From Flaccisagitta enflata (taxonomy: Eukaryota > Chaetognatha > Sagittoidea > Aphragmophora), in contig OZ231127.1 of the NCBI GenBank assembly GCA_965153355.1, positions 46,562,001 through 46,626,000 of the forward strand: DNA of 64,000 nt, given 5' to 3'. The notes under the pieces were generated by a model, which ran no database searches, was not told the DNA's origin, and saw only the letters and a program-made list of their open reading frames with translations. The translations under genes and the position numbers were made by a program. This document shows, in pieces, positions 33,301 through 62,535 of the stretch. How positions within the stretch are numbered: the stretch's first letter is position 1; each line of letters begins with the position of its first letter.

Positions 33301-33925
33301 AGTCATTCTAAGTCATTCTAATCATTCTATGTCATTGTAAATGTAAGTCTTGCATGCAACTTATAAATATTAACTGTGTTTGTTATGGGCTTTTTTTGCA
33401 ATGATGCCCCGGCTGAAATGCCTGATAACCTCTTCCCCTGCTCAGCCTCTTGCAACATTTGGGCTTTTGAAAAATTCTCTATCAATTTAACATAAGAAAG
33501 AGATTGAGTAAGGATGATTATACCAATAAGTGAAAAATAATTGATAATTTACTGCTTATTTATTCAAAAAATGCTCAATACGGGGCCCTAAGAGCCAATT
33601 ATTCCCCCATAAGAGGGCCAAGCTGCTCATGAATGTTTCAGGTGGATTAAATTCATCTATTTGAGGTATATTTTTGCATTTTTTGTTATTTAAATGCAAC
33701 TGCATCTTTGAAAACTGACAAAAAATAGCAAAAAATGAGTGAAAAGGTCATATATGCTCGTTACCGGGCCAGGGCAAGTTCTAAACATCGTTTTTTTGCA
33801 TTTTTGACTTCACCAATGGATTCCCCATGCAAAAACACCCAAGATAGGGGGGCGCCATTTAGAGAAAACATTCATGTTGACAAAAAAAAATATAGTTATT
33901 GTCACACAGAATAACTCCTTAGCAA
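30350..33925. repeat. 3.6-kb inverted duplication
   Basis: Left arm about 30350-31760 and right arm about 32430-33925 are inverse copies. Landmarks pair in reverse order: CTATCTTGGGTGTTTTTGCA (30450 and 33834), GAGCAGCTTGGCCCTCTTAT (30660 and 33617), the GTCGC element ends (31110 and 33172), TAAACTGTTTAC (31350 and 32935), a CA/GT microsatellite (31399 and 32750), and the GTTCAGCTGTAGAAGTG word (31712 and 32483). The roughly 650-base centre is not duplicated. Its two small frames have no recognisable domain. Confidence 0.75.
33168..33365 (+). mobile_element. GTCY-core element in the right arm of the inverted duplication
   Basis: Starts TTTTTAGTCGCATGCACGCA, has GTCTGTCTATCCATCC as core, followed by TAAGTCATTCTAAGTCATTC units. 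Its inverse partner is near 30930-31130. Confidence 0.65.
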
Positions 33926-34164
33926 CAGCCAAACAAATAATATTGGTACATTGCGATGAAAGTTGGATGATTGCTGCTGAGGCATTCTGATGTTTGTTTA
34001 TGATCCGTCCTATACAATCATTATGATATACGGTGTGATTACTTCCACAAAAAAATTTTCTCCTTCTCCTGCGCCCCCTCCCCTACACAAATCCCAGCCT
34101 CGAGGCCCAAATCCGTCTCGAGTCCCTATGATATATCCCAGCCTTGAGGCCAAAACCCCTTTTC

Positions 34165-34674
34165 GGGCAGCGACCCCAAAGGGCAAGGGGCCGATATCCT
34201 GTAGAACCATTATGTGCGTCTTTCCATCCCCCCCAGGCCCAAGTCCCAGGTTGTTGGTCCAAATCTCAGCCTGTTGGCCCAAATCCAAGCCTATTGGCCC
34301 AAATCCAAGCCTATTGGCCCAAATTCCAGCCTATTGGCCCAAATCCCAGCTTGTTGGCCAAAATCCCATCGCATTGGCCCAGGTCTCAGCCTGTTGGCCC
34401 AGGTCCCAGCCTGTTGGCCCAAATACCAGCCTGTTGACCTGTATCCTGGCCTAAAGGCCCTAACTCCAGCCATAAAGCTCAAATATTAGCCCAAATCCTG
34501 AAAAAATTTAAGCCTTAAGACTCAAATCCCTGCATCCCGACTCAAACCTCAGCCTAATGACCCTTAGCTTAAATCTGAAACCACTCCTTACAAGTCTAGA
34601 AATAGTCACAGGCGGACATTATTATGGTTCGCCCCTGTGTTCTACAGAATATCGGCCCTCTGGGGCCACTGCCC
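34165..34674. mobile_element. Foldback element E with GGCCCAAATCCCAGCCTGTT array
   Basis: Left end GGGCAGCGACCCCAAAGGGC, right end CTCTGGGGCCACTGCCC. The interior has about 15 imperfect 18-base units of TTGGCCCAAATCCCAGCC. Long Pro/Ser/Trp open frames come from the array, not genes. Confidence 0.8.
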
Positions 34675-35249
34675 CCACAACTTCTTATGATCACTCCAAG
34701 CAGGGCATCGGGTACCGCTGACCATGTGCGATCCGTGAATGACTTGTTTTCGCTTCAATTAATTTTTCTCCCAGCTTCCTTTCCTTTCTACTGACCTTGC
34801 TTACTCCCTACGACCTCCGCCCGCGTGCTAGCCGCTCGGCCACTTTCTGCAGCCCTGTCTCACCATCTCATCCCCACATATAGAGTAGCATCGATAATCT
34901 GTGATCTGATGTTTCAGCACATTCTGAGATAAAGGAGCCATTTCCCTATTAAATGGGACCCCTTGTGACCTTGGAATGAACGACTTATCGACCTGCTGCT
35001 GCAGAAATCTGTTTAACTTAAGACTATGAAGCAAGATCTATACACCGAAACTAACTGAGCGTTTCTAGCTACTAATTTGTGGCAGAATCAATATCAAGCA
35101 TATCCCGATCCAACATGTACAACTCTTAATCAAGCTCACACCTCACGAACCAGCGCTTCAACTGTACTGGATCGAACGTTTCTCGGGACGATAGAGACAC
35201 GGGCAGACAAGTTAACATACCTTCACATCGAGCAAGCTCAGCTGAATAA

Positions 35250-35420
35250 TTTTTACTCACGCGACTCTACACCCCGCTTTGTCTGTCCGTCCGTCGGTTG
35301 GTCGGTTTTTTATGATTTTTTTGGACCTCACTGCCCCTGCCCAAATAGTCTAAAGACCTCAAATATGGCCCCTGCCCACCCGCACGCTACCTCGGTAGCC
35401 GTGTATCCGGCCTTGTTCAG
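35250..35420 (+). mobile_element. GTCY-core dispersed element
   Basis: Starts ACTCACGCGACTCTACACCC, GTCTGTCCGTCCGTCGG core, ends GGTAGCCGTGTATCCGGCCT. It lies about 220 bases downstream of the CHMP2B stop. Confidence 0.7.
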
Positions 35421-35642
35421 TGTCAGTTCCCCTCGAGCCTAGATAAACGAAAGCGAGAAAGCTACCAAATCATCATCACCATGTATATTACCGTGTATTC
35501 ATACAAAAGCGAAAAAAATATATATGACGTTCAACAAAAGAAAAACATGTGTATTCAGAAATACAAATATAATCACGATCAGCATAACGGAACCAAAGCG
35601 CGACTAGACGTATTAAGTAGGGCGATAAAAAAAGGGGAGGTG

Positions 35643-37757
35643 CTACATTTTGAGCATCTCCAACTGTTTCTCGATGTCGGCGTCGGATAAACCCGCGGAT
35701 TTCTCTGCTTGGGATCCTCCAACTGCGCCCTTTTCCGCCCCCGGAGCCGCGGCCATTTTGCCAGTGATTTCAATGCCAATTTCGTCGAGAACCTTTGAGA
35801 AAATTGAGACTTTTTGAGAACCTGCGATCTCCTGAAGGATTGAGGATGTATTTGTCTCCGAGTTCGTGTCAGATGAGGTTGTTGTTACGGTTGTTCTTAA
35901 TGTTGTTATAGTCGTTATAGTTGTCATGGTTGTTATTGTTGTTGTTATAGTCGCTGTTATAGTTGTCGTTGTCGTTATAATGGTTGTTATATTTGCTGTT
36001 GTAATAGTTGTCGTTGATGTATTCGTTATGTTTTTGTTATTGTTATAGTATTTAGAAGAGAATTTGATAATATGTAATTACTTGATTGACGATGGCGTCT
36101 TGTTCCTCTTCATCGCCGCTCTCGTTCAGGATATCGTCTGAAGAAATCATAGAACAAGAATGGTAGTAAACCTTCCATTTAGGTAGTGAGCCGATCCGTC
36201 CATAGGTCCATCCATCAGTCCGTCGGCCCCTCCGAAAGCGCACAGGTTTATCCGTCAGTCCGTAGATCTATCCGTAAATCAGCCCGCGCATTTAAGTGCT
36301 TTTGTGTACTTCCTCAGCGTGCACTTAGCGGCTTAACCGCTCCTGACCAAATACCCAATTGGCCTTAATTCACTGCCCACACACACAAGCGCCTGGGGTA
36401 TCCGCAATGGCGTTATCAGAAAGTAAAGAAACCATTGCATTAAGTCAAATCATCAAATGAAAAGGCCATCCAAAAGGCGCACAATAGAGATAGATGATAA
36501 GCATCTAACAAGCTCTGATCGGTCAAGCATTGATAAGCGTACCAAGAGTATCGTTCATCATTTCCTCTGACATTCCAAGTTTGGCACTTTCCCTTTCGAA
36601 CGCCTGCATGTTCTTCATGACGTCCTGAGGTTTCATGACTTTGTTCATATTCCCCATCACCTTCGTCGTGTCCTTCATCGCTTCCGCCATTTTCACCTAA
36701 ATAGTCCGGGTTGTTAAGGAAAGAACTCAGCTTTTCCGGCGAAAAGCATGAGCATTTGCAAAAGGAATATTTTATACGATACAGATTATGAATATGAAAG
36801 GTGCGCGTCAATTATTTACAGACGGGACCCTAATAAGAGCGGAGGAGGGACCCAATTGTTACATGCCCCCCTACAGCTCACATGGTCCATTCAATATCCT
36901 CACTTGCAGTGGCGGCTTACACCCTAAGTGGATACAATTGGCGCCACCTTGGCGATTTTTCTAATTCCACCTTAAACCCCCACAACGGGCCAATTTTATG
37001 TCAAAATTTACGAAAAAAAATTATTCAATTTTTTGGGCTTTTGGGATGGTATGAAGGGGTTTAGGGTGGAAATAGAAAAATCGCCACGGTGGCGCCATTT
37101 CTGTCCACCTAAGCTGTTAACCGCCGCCGCAATTGTGGAAACTAATTGAACTATGTGAGCTGTAGGGGGGGCATGTAACACGTAGGGTCCCTCCTCCGCG
37201 CTTATTAGGGTCCCATCTGTAGATAGGTGCTCAAATTGTTTGGACGTGCACCAATCATTTCCACGATGTATATCACTCAAAATACTCCTAGGCATGAAAA
37301 GCCAAGTTATCTCGATTTCATATATCAACAGACTTGATTAAAAAAGTAACAATTATGTCCAGTGTCATTGTAGAAACGGCATCGCGCAACATCCATCATT
37401 ATGAAAAGTGGAACAATATCCCTCACCATACCCAAACTGAATCAAATGGCAATAAATGAAATGTCTGACCTGAGAGGCCATTCCTTTGGCTTGCATTCCA
37501 ACCGCGGTGATTTTACTTGAGGCAGCGTGACTCCGCGTCTTTTGCTTCCTCAGGTTAACCAACTGTTTCGCGAGAATGGTGGCGGTTTGTTTGTCACCGC
37601 GTTTTGCCGCCTGCTTAATGTCTTGCTCCAATTGTTTCTCTTGTCTTTCCAAAGCGTTTCTGTCGCGGGCTAATTCGCGTTCAGTCTTCCGCAACGCACG
37701 GTCATTTTCCCGCACTTGCTCTTTCATAGTTTTCGGCCGGCCGAATAGTTTATCCAT
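35643..37757 (-). CDS. CHMP2B: Charged multivesicular body protein 2B (ESCRT-III subunit)
   Basis: CHMP2B is a Snf7-family subunit of ESCRT-III. It polymerises on endosomal, midbody and other membranes and is disassembled by VPS4. Four exons join in phase: 37470-37757, 36543-36696, 36082-36137 and 35643-35792, giving 215 residues, about the length of human CHMP2B (213). The basic N-terminal helix pair contains RNALERQEKQLEQDIKQAAK and AKQLVNLRKQKTR (residues about 34-75), the signature that separates CHMP2B from CHMP2A. Exon 2 carries the helix ending GMSEEMMNDTL; exon 3 is the acidic linker (GDEEEQDAIVNQ). Exon 4 has VLDEIGIEITGKM and a C-terminal LSDADIEKQLEMLKM, a MIT-interacting (MIM1-type) helix for VPS4. 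Donors and acceptors are GT-AG. Intron 1 houses a 401-bp MITE. No frameshift or missing helix is seen; it should be functional. Confidence 0.95.
36819..37219. mobile_element. MITE family B in CHMP2B intron 1
   Basis: TA-flanked, tips CAGACGGGACCCTAATAAG and CTTATTAGGGTCCCATCTG. Inner arms share AATCGCCACGGTGGCGCCAT-like sequence. The same family is at 62146-62535. No coding capacity. Confidence 0.85.
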
Positions 37758-38639
37758 AGTTTGGCTTTAATCTTCAGGGTAAGAGAGATATAATGTAATA
37801 TAATGTAATAACGACTTCAGGGATGCCAGAGCAAAGGCTCATATTAAGGACAAAAATTAAAATATAGAAGCTACACTTGTACAATTGCAGGCCTTAATGG
37901 ATGCATGAGATGGCGGCAAACAAATCACATCAATACCCCCTATCTATAGGGAAATTTATGCCAGTTGAGCTCGATCCAGTATATTCCAACAATTACACAA
38001 GAGGACAAAATCGGTACGATTGGTACGGCTTCTTTTATTCTACTTTCAGTCTACACAAAATGCGATTCTGAAAATGTTGGTATAAGTGTCAACTGTCAAG
38101 GAAGTGTCGTGGAGGCGCAAAATATCGAGTCAGCCGGAAAGACATTCTCGAAAGCAGAGATCACATGATCTTGGAGTGAGTCATTTACATTGAATGACAT
38201 TAAACGCTGATCTTCGACTACGGCTTCAAATCGCGTCTTCAAATTTTTGAGCGAAGGTTCCATCATAACTTACACCAGTGTCACTCATGAACGATGGACA
38301 GACTGACACAATCCCAAACAAGTCGCGTCATGATCAACAGCCTAGGTGTGTCCATGATGAATCAACACCAGTGTTGATCTTTTGTCAGAATTTCATAAAT
38401 ATCGCTCAATCCATTGCTAGCTCTACGGCATATGGCTCAATGCTTGCACTATGGCAAGTGAAACAAGATCCCTCAACGCAGCCTACCCAATTCCCTAACA
38501 AAACTGTACAGAAGGCGTTGTGAACCCTTAGATGCGCCGCTATATTGAACGTTCTGAGAGGCGCTCCGAGTCTAACCCAAAACAATACTAAGCGTCTACT
38601 CCGTAATTCTTTGAAAGATTTTCAAAAACAACCCAGTAC
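37758..38639. other. CHMP2B upstream flank, gene-free
   Basis: Should contain the CHMP2B promoter. I see no TATA box in a convincing position and no further gene. Two small plus-strand frames at 37965-38168 and 38278-38523 lack domains or codon character and are not called. Confidence 0.4.
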
Positions 38640-39336
38640 CAGTAATGGCGGCTGTTGCCGTGATGAAAAAAGTCGTAAGCATTGATCATTTCTGACCAAA
38701 TTTTTGTCTTCAGTCACTGCAAATTTTTTAAAACTTATCAGATCAAATCAATAGCAATTGTATGTATTGATTACACTGAAAATCAGAAAAACAAGGCAGG
38801 ATACACGGCTACCTAAGTCGCGTGTAGGCATGGGCAACGAAAAAAAGCTAAGTGTGACAGACGGATGGACCGTCGGACAGAGCAGGTTGTAAAGTCATGT
38901 GCGACGTCACGTGCGACGTCACGTGCGACGTCACGTGCGACTAAAAATAGAACTGAACCGAATGAGCTGGATGATCTAAAATACGTAAAATCACACAACC
39001 AGATAACCAGCTATGCTTACTGAAATACTTTCTTATATTTGCCTGCTCAATTAAAACATTTATTTATTCATCCTATTTAAAATCAGAAAAAAAAGACTGA
39101 GCTAAATGAGCTAAAATTCTTAAAAACACGTTTCTTATGTCTACTTGCTTAAAAAAATATCAAAATATTTATTCCTTTATCACATTTAAAATAAGATATT
39201 TATTCATTTACCACATTTAAAATAAAATTAAAGAGATTAAGCTATATGAGCTAAAATGCTTAAAAACACCCTCAAAAATGAGTAGCTATGCTCATAAACA
39301 TGTTTTCTTGTATTTGCATGCTCAAACAAACAAATA

Positions 39337-39502
39337 CCAGGGTGAGGGTAACTAAGTCTTTACACCTCAGAAACCTATATAATTCTACGAATTACCTCAA
39401 AAGGTCATGAAACTTGGTATATCTTTTTGATATAATAAATGGAAGTAGCTTGTAGAATAACATAAACTTATGACACCTATAACCTCCGAAACCCCACCCT
39501 GA
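39337..39502. mobile_element. 166-bp MITE, TA-flanked
   Basis: Tips CCAGGGTGAGGGT and ACCCCACCCTGA, with TA on both sides. The related copy near 23375 has one TA at the same place and no insert. Confidence 0.7.
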
Positions 39503-39625
39503 TAAATCCACTCCTGTATTGATCCTACTTAAAATCATAAAAAAATTGAAAAAAAAAATTCAATTTGTAGTAAAGCGTTATGCTTGGCGCCAAATGAAAG
39601 AGAATCATCAAATTTACTAACCCTA

Positions 39626-40381
39626 CACCGCTTTCAGATCGAAATGTCGTGAAAAGAAGATATATTACTCCTAAAATACGTACAACAACTACTTGATTTT
39701 TTTTTCTGTGGTAGATAATTTGATTAAGTTTTGTTACAAAAACAGAATTAAAGCCCCAGTGTTGATATATTTGCTCTAAATTTCATGACAAAATTAGTCG
39801 ATTTCAGCTAAAAATGTTTTTTTTTTTTCATAGAAAAAATGAGGTTAGATAGCAGCAATGCATCTTTTTTATAACAGGAGTGGTCCTGCAGTGTTGGTTA
39901 TGAGGAATTTATGAAGTTTTTGTTTGAAATACTAAAAGATTTGACTTATGTGATGCATTAATGATTGATTTTGACCCTAAAACACCACAAAAACCTCAAG
40001 ATTTGGGAAAATTTTGAAAAATAGTCTGCAAATTATTCAAAATTCAAATCAGTGAGAACATTTTTTCCTTACAACATATTCTACATTAAGTTCTCTTGAA
40101 TTCTAGACCAATGCCAGCAATTCAGCTCAATTTGTGTAGAAATTACAAGTATGAAATAAAGTAAAGAAAAAATTGTTGAAAAAAAAATCCTTCAAAGTGA
40201 AACATGCAATATTCATTTATTGTGAGTAGGAGGATTAAATTTTTTAGTTAGTGGGACATTCTTTGCTTGTAGCAAAACTTAATCAAATTATCTATCAGAG
40301 GAAAAAAGAAAAAATATATTACTATGAATAGTTTTAGAGTAATATATCTTCTTTTCGTGACATTTCGGTCTGAAAGCGGTG
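39626..40381. mobile_element. 756-bp TIR element, TA-flanked
   Basis: Tips CACCGCTTTCAGATCGAAAT and its near-exact inverse. TIRs of about 50 bases are followed by less perfect pairing. The empty site CCCTATCAAT in the copy at 23542 confirms the TA duplication. No transposase. Confidence 0.85.
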
Positions 40382-40500
40382 TATCAATCTCATCAAAAAG
40401 CTCAATCAGCCGGATAAGTTTCTTGTAAAAAAATGAAAACCATGTTACTCTCGAATATGTCAAAAAGTCGAATACTGACTTCGACTTTTTCCCCAATTAC

Positions 40501-41404
40501 CCCTCTGCCCCCACCCTACGCATCTACGGAACTCAATACGCCATTCAACATTATGTGGCAGTCGGGTGTGTCGATATGCAGAAAGCGTTTGTGTCAATAT
40601 GCAAGAGGTCTTTAGATCAATATAAAAGAACAAAAATAAGTAAATTCTAATTACTATTTTTAATTCTTTGAACCTCATTCATTTTCTGTTGTTTTTTTCT
40701 TAACACCTTTTTATCCCCTTGTATGTGCGTTGCTGTGTTAGTGATATAATATCAGAGTAATAAGTTATGAGCAAGATAAAGTTGATGCTAATTTCAACTA
40801 CAATGTTTGCAATCCAACCTGATAAACTGGTTTACAGGTTTGTTTTGATTACAGAGGCAATGAAAATACAATGAGAGGAGCAGCCAAACTCTCTAGCAAC
40901 CCCCCCCTGCAGGTTAAATAATCAATACTACATAGATTTTAAAAATAGCAACTGATAATTATCAAAGCAATTTTGTCATTGCAACTTAATTTTCAAAACA
41001 GCCTTTCAAAGAGTCAAAATCAATAGTTTTCGCAAATATTGAATTTTGCCTTATTATAACTATTTTCTTAAAACCGCCTTGATAACAGAAATTGAATTAA
41101 TGTATACTAGCATTTACCACATCACTCACCCTTGTTATATTCATAGGAAAAGCTGCTGGGGGGTTGCAAGAGATTTTGCTACTCCTCGCATTGTATTATC
41201 ATTTCAACTGTAAGCTGTCAGCATTTTAAGAAATGATCATGAATTATTACAGATGTAGAGACTTAATTACCTGACCCAGCTAGAAGAAATTTTGACACAA
41301 AAAACGTTCATCTTCTCGTTAAGAGACAATCCGTAAGGAATCCGAGTTACATATCATCCCTAAGAAAACGTATTCCGGCATCTCAGGCTGATGACCCAGA
41401 AGCC
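40501..41404. other. Gene-free AT-rich stretch
   Basis: No gene or clear repeat boundary. The inverse words AGCAACCCCCCCCTGCAGG (40895) and GCTGGGGGGTTGCA (41155) may mark a small decayed foldback element. Confidence 0.35.
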
Positions 41405-41825
41405 TTGTTTCCGGTTTGCTGGCCCCCTTTCTACTTATTCGGCTCCTGCCCAAATGCTTTGGTGACTTTCTCCGTCACTGCCCCTGCCCACCCGCACACG
41501 ACTGGTGTGGCCGTGTATCCAGCCCTTTTAAATCGCGTTCACGCGACTCGCTCTGTCCGTCCGTCCGTCGGTCAAACTTTACTTTTTTATTACTTCATTG
41601 TTAGTCATTTTAGGCCATTTTAAGTTATTCTAAATCATTCCAAGTCATTGTAAGTTAAACTAGGTCACTTAAGTCAATTTGGTCAATTGATTCATATAAG
41701 TCATTTAACATTTTATGTCTTTTTAAATCATTTTAAGTCATCTTGAGTCATTATAAGTCAATTTGTGTCATCCTAAGTTATTTATGTCCCGCACGCGACT
41801 TATAGGTGTTGGCCTTGTTCAAGAG
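41405..41825 (+). mobile_element. Two adjacent GTCY-core elements, the second with TAAGTCAT array
   Basis: 41445-41525 is the distal half of one copy (CTGCCCCTGCCCACCCGCAC to GTGTATCCAGCCCTT). 41530-41825 begins AATCGCGTTCACGCGACTCG, has GTCCGTCCGTCCGTCGG, then TAAGTCATTTTAAGTTAT units, and ends TATAGGTGTTGGCCTTGTT. Confidence 0.65.
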
Positions 41826-41951
41826 AAAGAAGCATACAATAATAAATCTATCTCGCCAGTCGCAACAAACGGCTAACTCCGCTGTAAAACCCTTATGGCT
41901 GTGAGAAACAAAATAATAACAAATTTGACGAGGAAGAACGAATTGAACGCC

Positions 41952-41957
41952 TTTATT
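41952..41957 (-). terminator. Probable PCF11 polyadenylation signal
   Basis: AATAAA on the minus strand, about 320 bases beyond the PCF11 stop at 42276-42278. It is the nearest perfect hexamer I found. Confidence 0.5.
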
Positions 41958-42275
41958 TTCTTAATTGGAATTACCATTGAAGCAGAAGAGTGGGAAAAAG
42001 GAAATCTATCATACAGTTGGTCACGGGAAATCCCAGAACCCAGGCATCACTAATCAGCGATATCCCGTTAACGACCAAGTAAAGATCAGAGAACGTATAC
42101 CCAGCATCGACTAATCAAAAATAGAAAAATAAAGGGATGGAGAAGACTATAAACTAAATTATTGACAAATGACTAATCAAGTAACTTCACTAAAAGGACA
42201 GGAAAGGAGATGAGAGGAGAGAAAAGAAAAGGAGAGAGAAAAGAAGAGGAGAGAGAAAAAAAAAGCTTTAGCGAG

Positions 42276-60560
<18,285 letters not shown>

Positions 60561-62145
60561 TTTTGTAATGCTGAATTATTTTATCCGAACTGGCTCTAAA
60601 CAGTTGATTACGCAAAGATGTATAAAATTACGAGAATTGCGAAATCCTCGGAAATTTCTTGACAACTAACATTTTTCGTCGAAGTTGGGAAAAACCGTCT
60701 GAAAAAGCTCATAGGCCGACCGGATATCGAGTCCTCCTAAGAGGATGTTTTAAAGGACATCTCGTGATATATCATTTTCATCACTACCGCCAAGAGCCGA
60801 GGCAGATAGACCTTTTTTGCCACGAAGCTTAGAGCCTGGCTTTTCTCGATCGATAAGAATTCAGGTAATCAAACTGACAGATTTTGTGACAGATGGCATC
60901 TTGGTCGACACACAACCATACGTACAAAAGGGACACTGATATGAGGGGTAAGGACTACACCTCAAAAATTCATGCAGTATCCATTCGTAGTTTAGTCGGT
61001 CGGTCGGTCAAATTGATCATACCGACAAGAGCAGTCTCCATATCGCATTCAATGCCTTTACTTCACTATTGCTACTTCGCATCAAACACATCAAACGTGC
61101 GTAAAAATTGAGAAGTTTTCTCTATAAACGGTCCAAAGGGATTTCGTTATGATATTAACGAACATGAGTAACCAAGTAACGCGGGGTTACAATACGATTA
61201 CGGTCGGGTGGGCAGGAGCATTACCCCCCCCCCCGAACAATTTTCTCATTTCCGAATTGAAAGAAACAGGCAGACGGACGGACGGATGGACAAAACGAAG
61301 CCCCTTGGCATAGATAGTAGAATGTAAAGTTGCGAGTCCGCGAACAAAAAACTTGATATTCGACCTAATGAAGCGTCTACAGAAACCTCTTGTCCAGCTA
61401 CACTTTTTTTTATTAGAACGTCATTTTTTGGACAAACTATCAATGTTCTTAAATTCTAAACAGTTTCAAAACTTAAACCTTCATAAATTATTCTTAATTT
61501 AAATGCGCATTTTAACCTTCAATTAAAAACGTTCTTATTTAGTTTCAGTTTGTCATTAAGAAGAAAATGAATGAAAATTTCAATGAAGCAACAAAGTAGA
61601 AGGTTTGAACATTTTCAGTGAATTAAGATCAATAAAAGTAGAAAGATACACAGTATATACAGTGAAACATGATTTGCTGAATATAAAAGATGTGTCTAAT
61701 TACAGTGCGGCGCATAAAAAAGAGAACAGTATGTTTACCATTGTTTCTCAGCTTAGAATAAAAGAATTGTATCTTTATCAGTGACCATTTTGAAGCTCTT
61801 TGAAAGAGAAAGCGTTTGCCGCAAACCGCATTTAAATCGGTCAATTTGGACGCAGTGACGCTTTAAAAATGGATTGGGGAAAAATTGGCAAAATGGCAAA
61901 ATGAAAAAGCGAACTGAGGGTTTGTCAGTGTTTCACATCCAAGCAATTAAAAAAACATAGCAAAATCTATGACCATTTTGAAGCTCTGCGAAAGATCTTT
62001 CAAATGAGACCTTGCTGGATGCCATAGCTCTATTTGTTTAGAAATGGCATTAGGATGAAGACAGGTTGTAAAAAATTTGGAGATTCACAACATTATTTCA
62101 ATAGGTTATCTTTATTCTAACATAAGAATCAAACGCATTGAATTA
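60561..62145. other. PCF11 promoter side and gene-free flank
   Basis: The PCF11 5' region should begin within a few hundred bases of 60561; no TATA box is evident. A minus-strand stretch at 60668-60860 reads protein-like between stops but is not supported as a gene. A decayed GTCGGTCGGTCGG core is at 61000 and an inverse CAGACGGACGGACGG at 61270. Confidence 0.4.
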
Positions 62146-62535
62146 CAGAAGGACCACTAATTTAGCGTGAGGCGGCACATTTTTTAGCACCACCCCCTAC
62201 AGCTCAAACCCATTAACTAATTTTTTCACTCGGAACAACTTTGGATACCCTGAGGCAATACAAATGGCGCCACCGTGGGGATTTTTGAGTTTCCACTTTT
62301 ATCCCCTCCAAATGATCATTTTTTGCCAACCCCTGAACCACCCCCGAGGGCCAAAAAATCGCATAATTGGGGGTGTTAAAAGTGGAAATTCAAAAATCGC
62401 CACGGTGGCGCCATTTGTATTGCCCCAAGGTATCCAGAACAGTTCCAAGTAAAAAAATTGGTTAATGGGTTTGAGCTGTAGGGGGTGGTGCTAAAACTTT
62501 ATGTGCCGCCTCACGCTAAATTAGTGGTCCTTCTG
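62146..62535. mobile_element. MITE family B, second copy
   Basis: TA-flanked, tips CAGAAGGACCACTAATTTAG and CTAAATTAGTGGTCCTTCTG. It shares GAGCTGTAGGGGG and CGCCACGGTGGCGCCATTT words with the copy in CHMP2B intron 1. Arms pair over almost the whole length. Confidence 0.85.

Larger units (their letters stand above)
38640..40500 (+). mobile_element. Composite repeat: interior of the 22496 family with three nested insertions
   Basis: The backbone matches 22814-23660 in the same orientation, from AATGGCGGCTGTTGCCGTGA to TCGAATATGTCAAAAAGTCG. It is interrupted by a GTCY-core element (about 38790-38945), a 166-bp TA-flanked MITE (39337-39502) and a 756-bp TA-flanked element (39626-40381). Each interrupted site is contiguous in the 23-kb copy. 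Confidence 0.8.

Noticed and set aside
35643-37757. CHMP2A (Vps2A) instead of CHMP2B
   Set aside because: The RNALERQEKQLEQDIK and LRKQKTR segments and the VLDEIGIEITGKM exon match CHMP2B, not CHMP2A.
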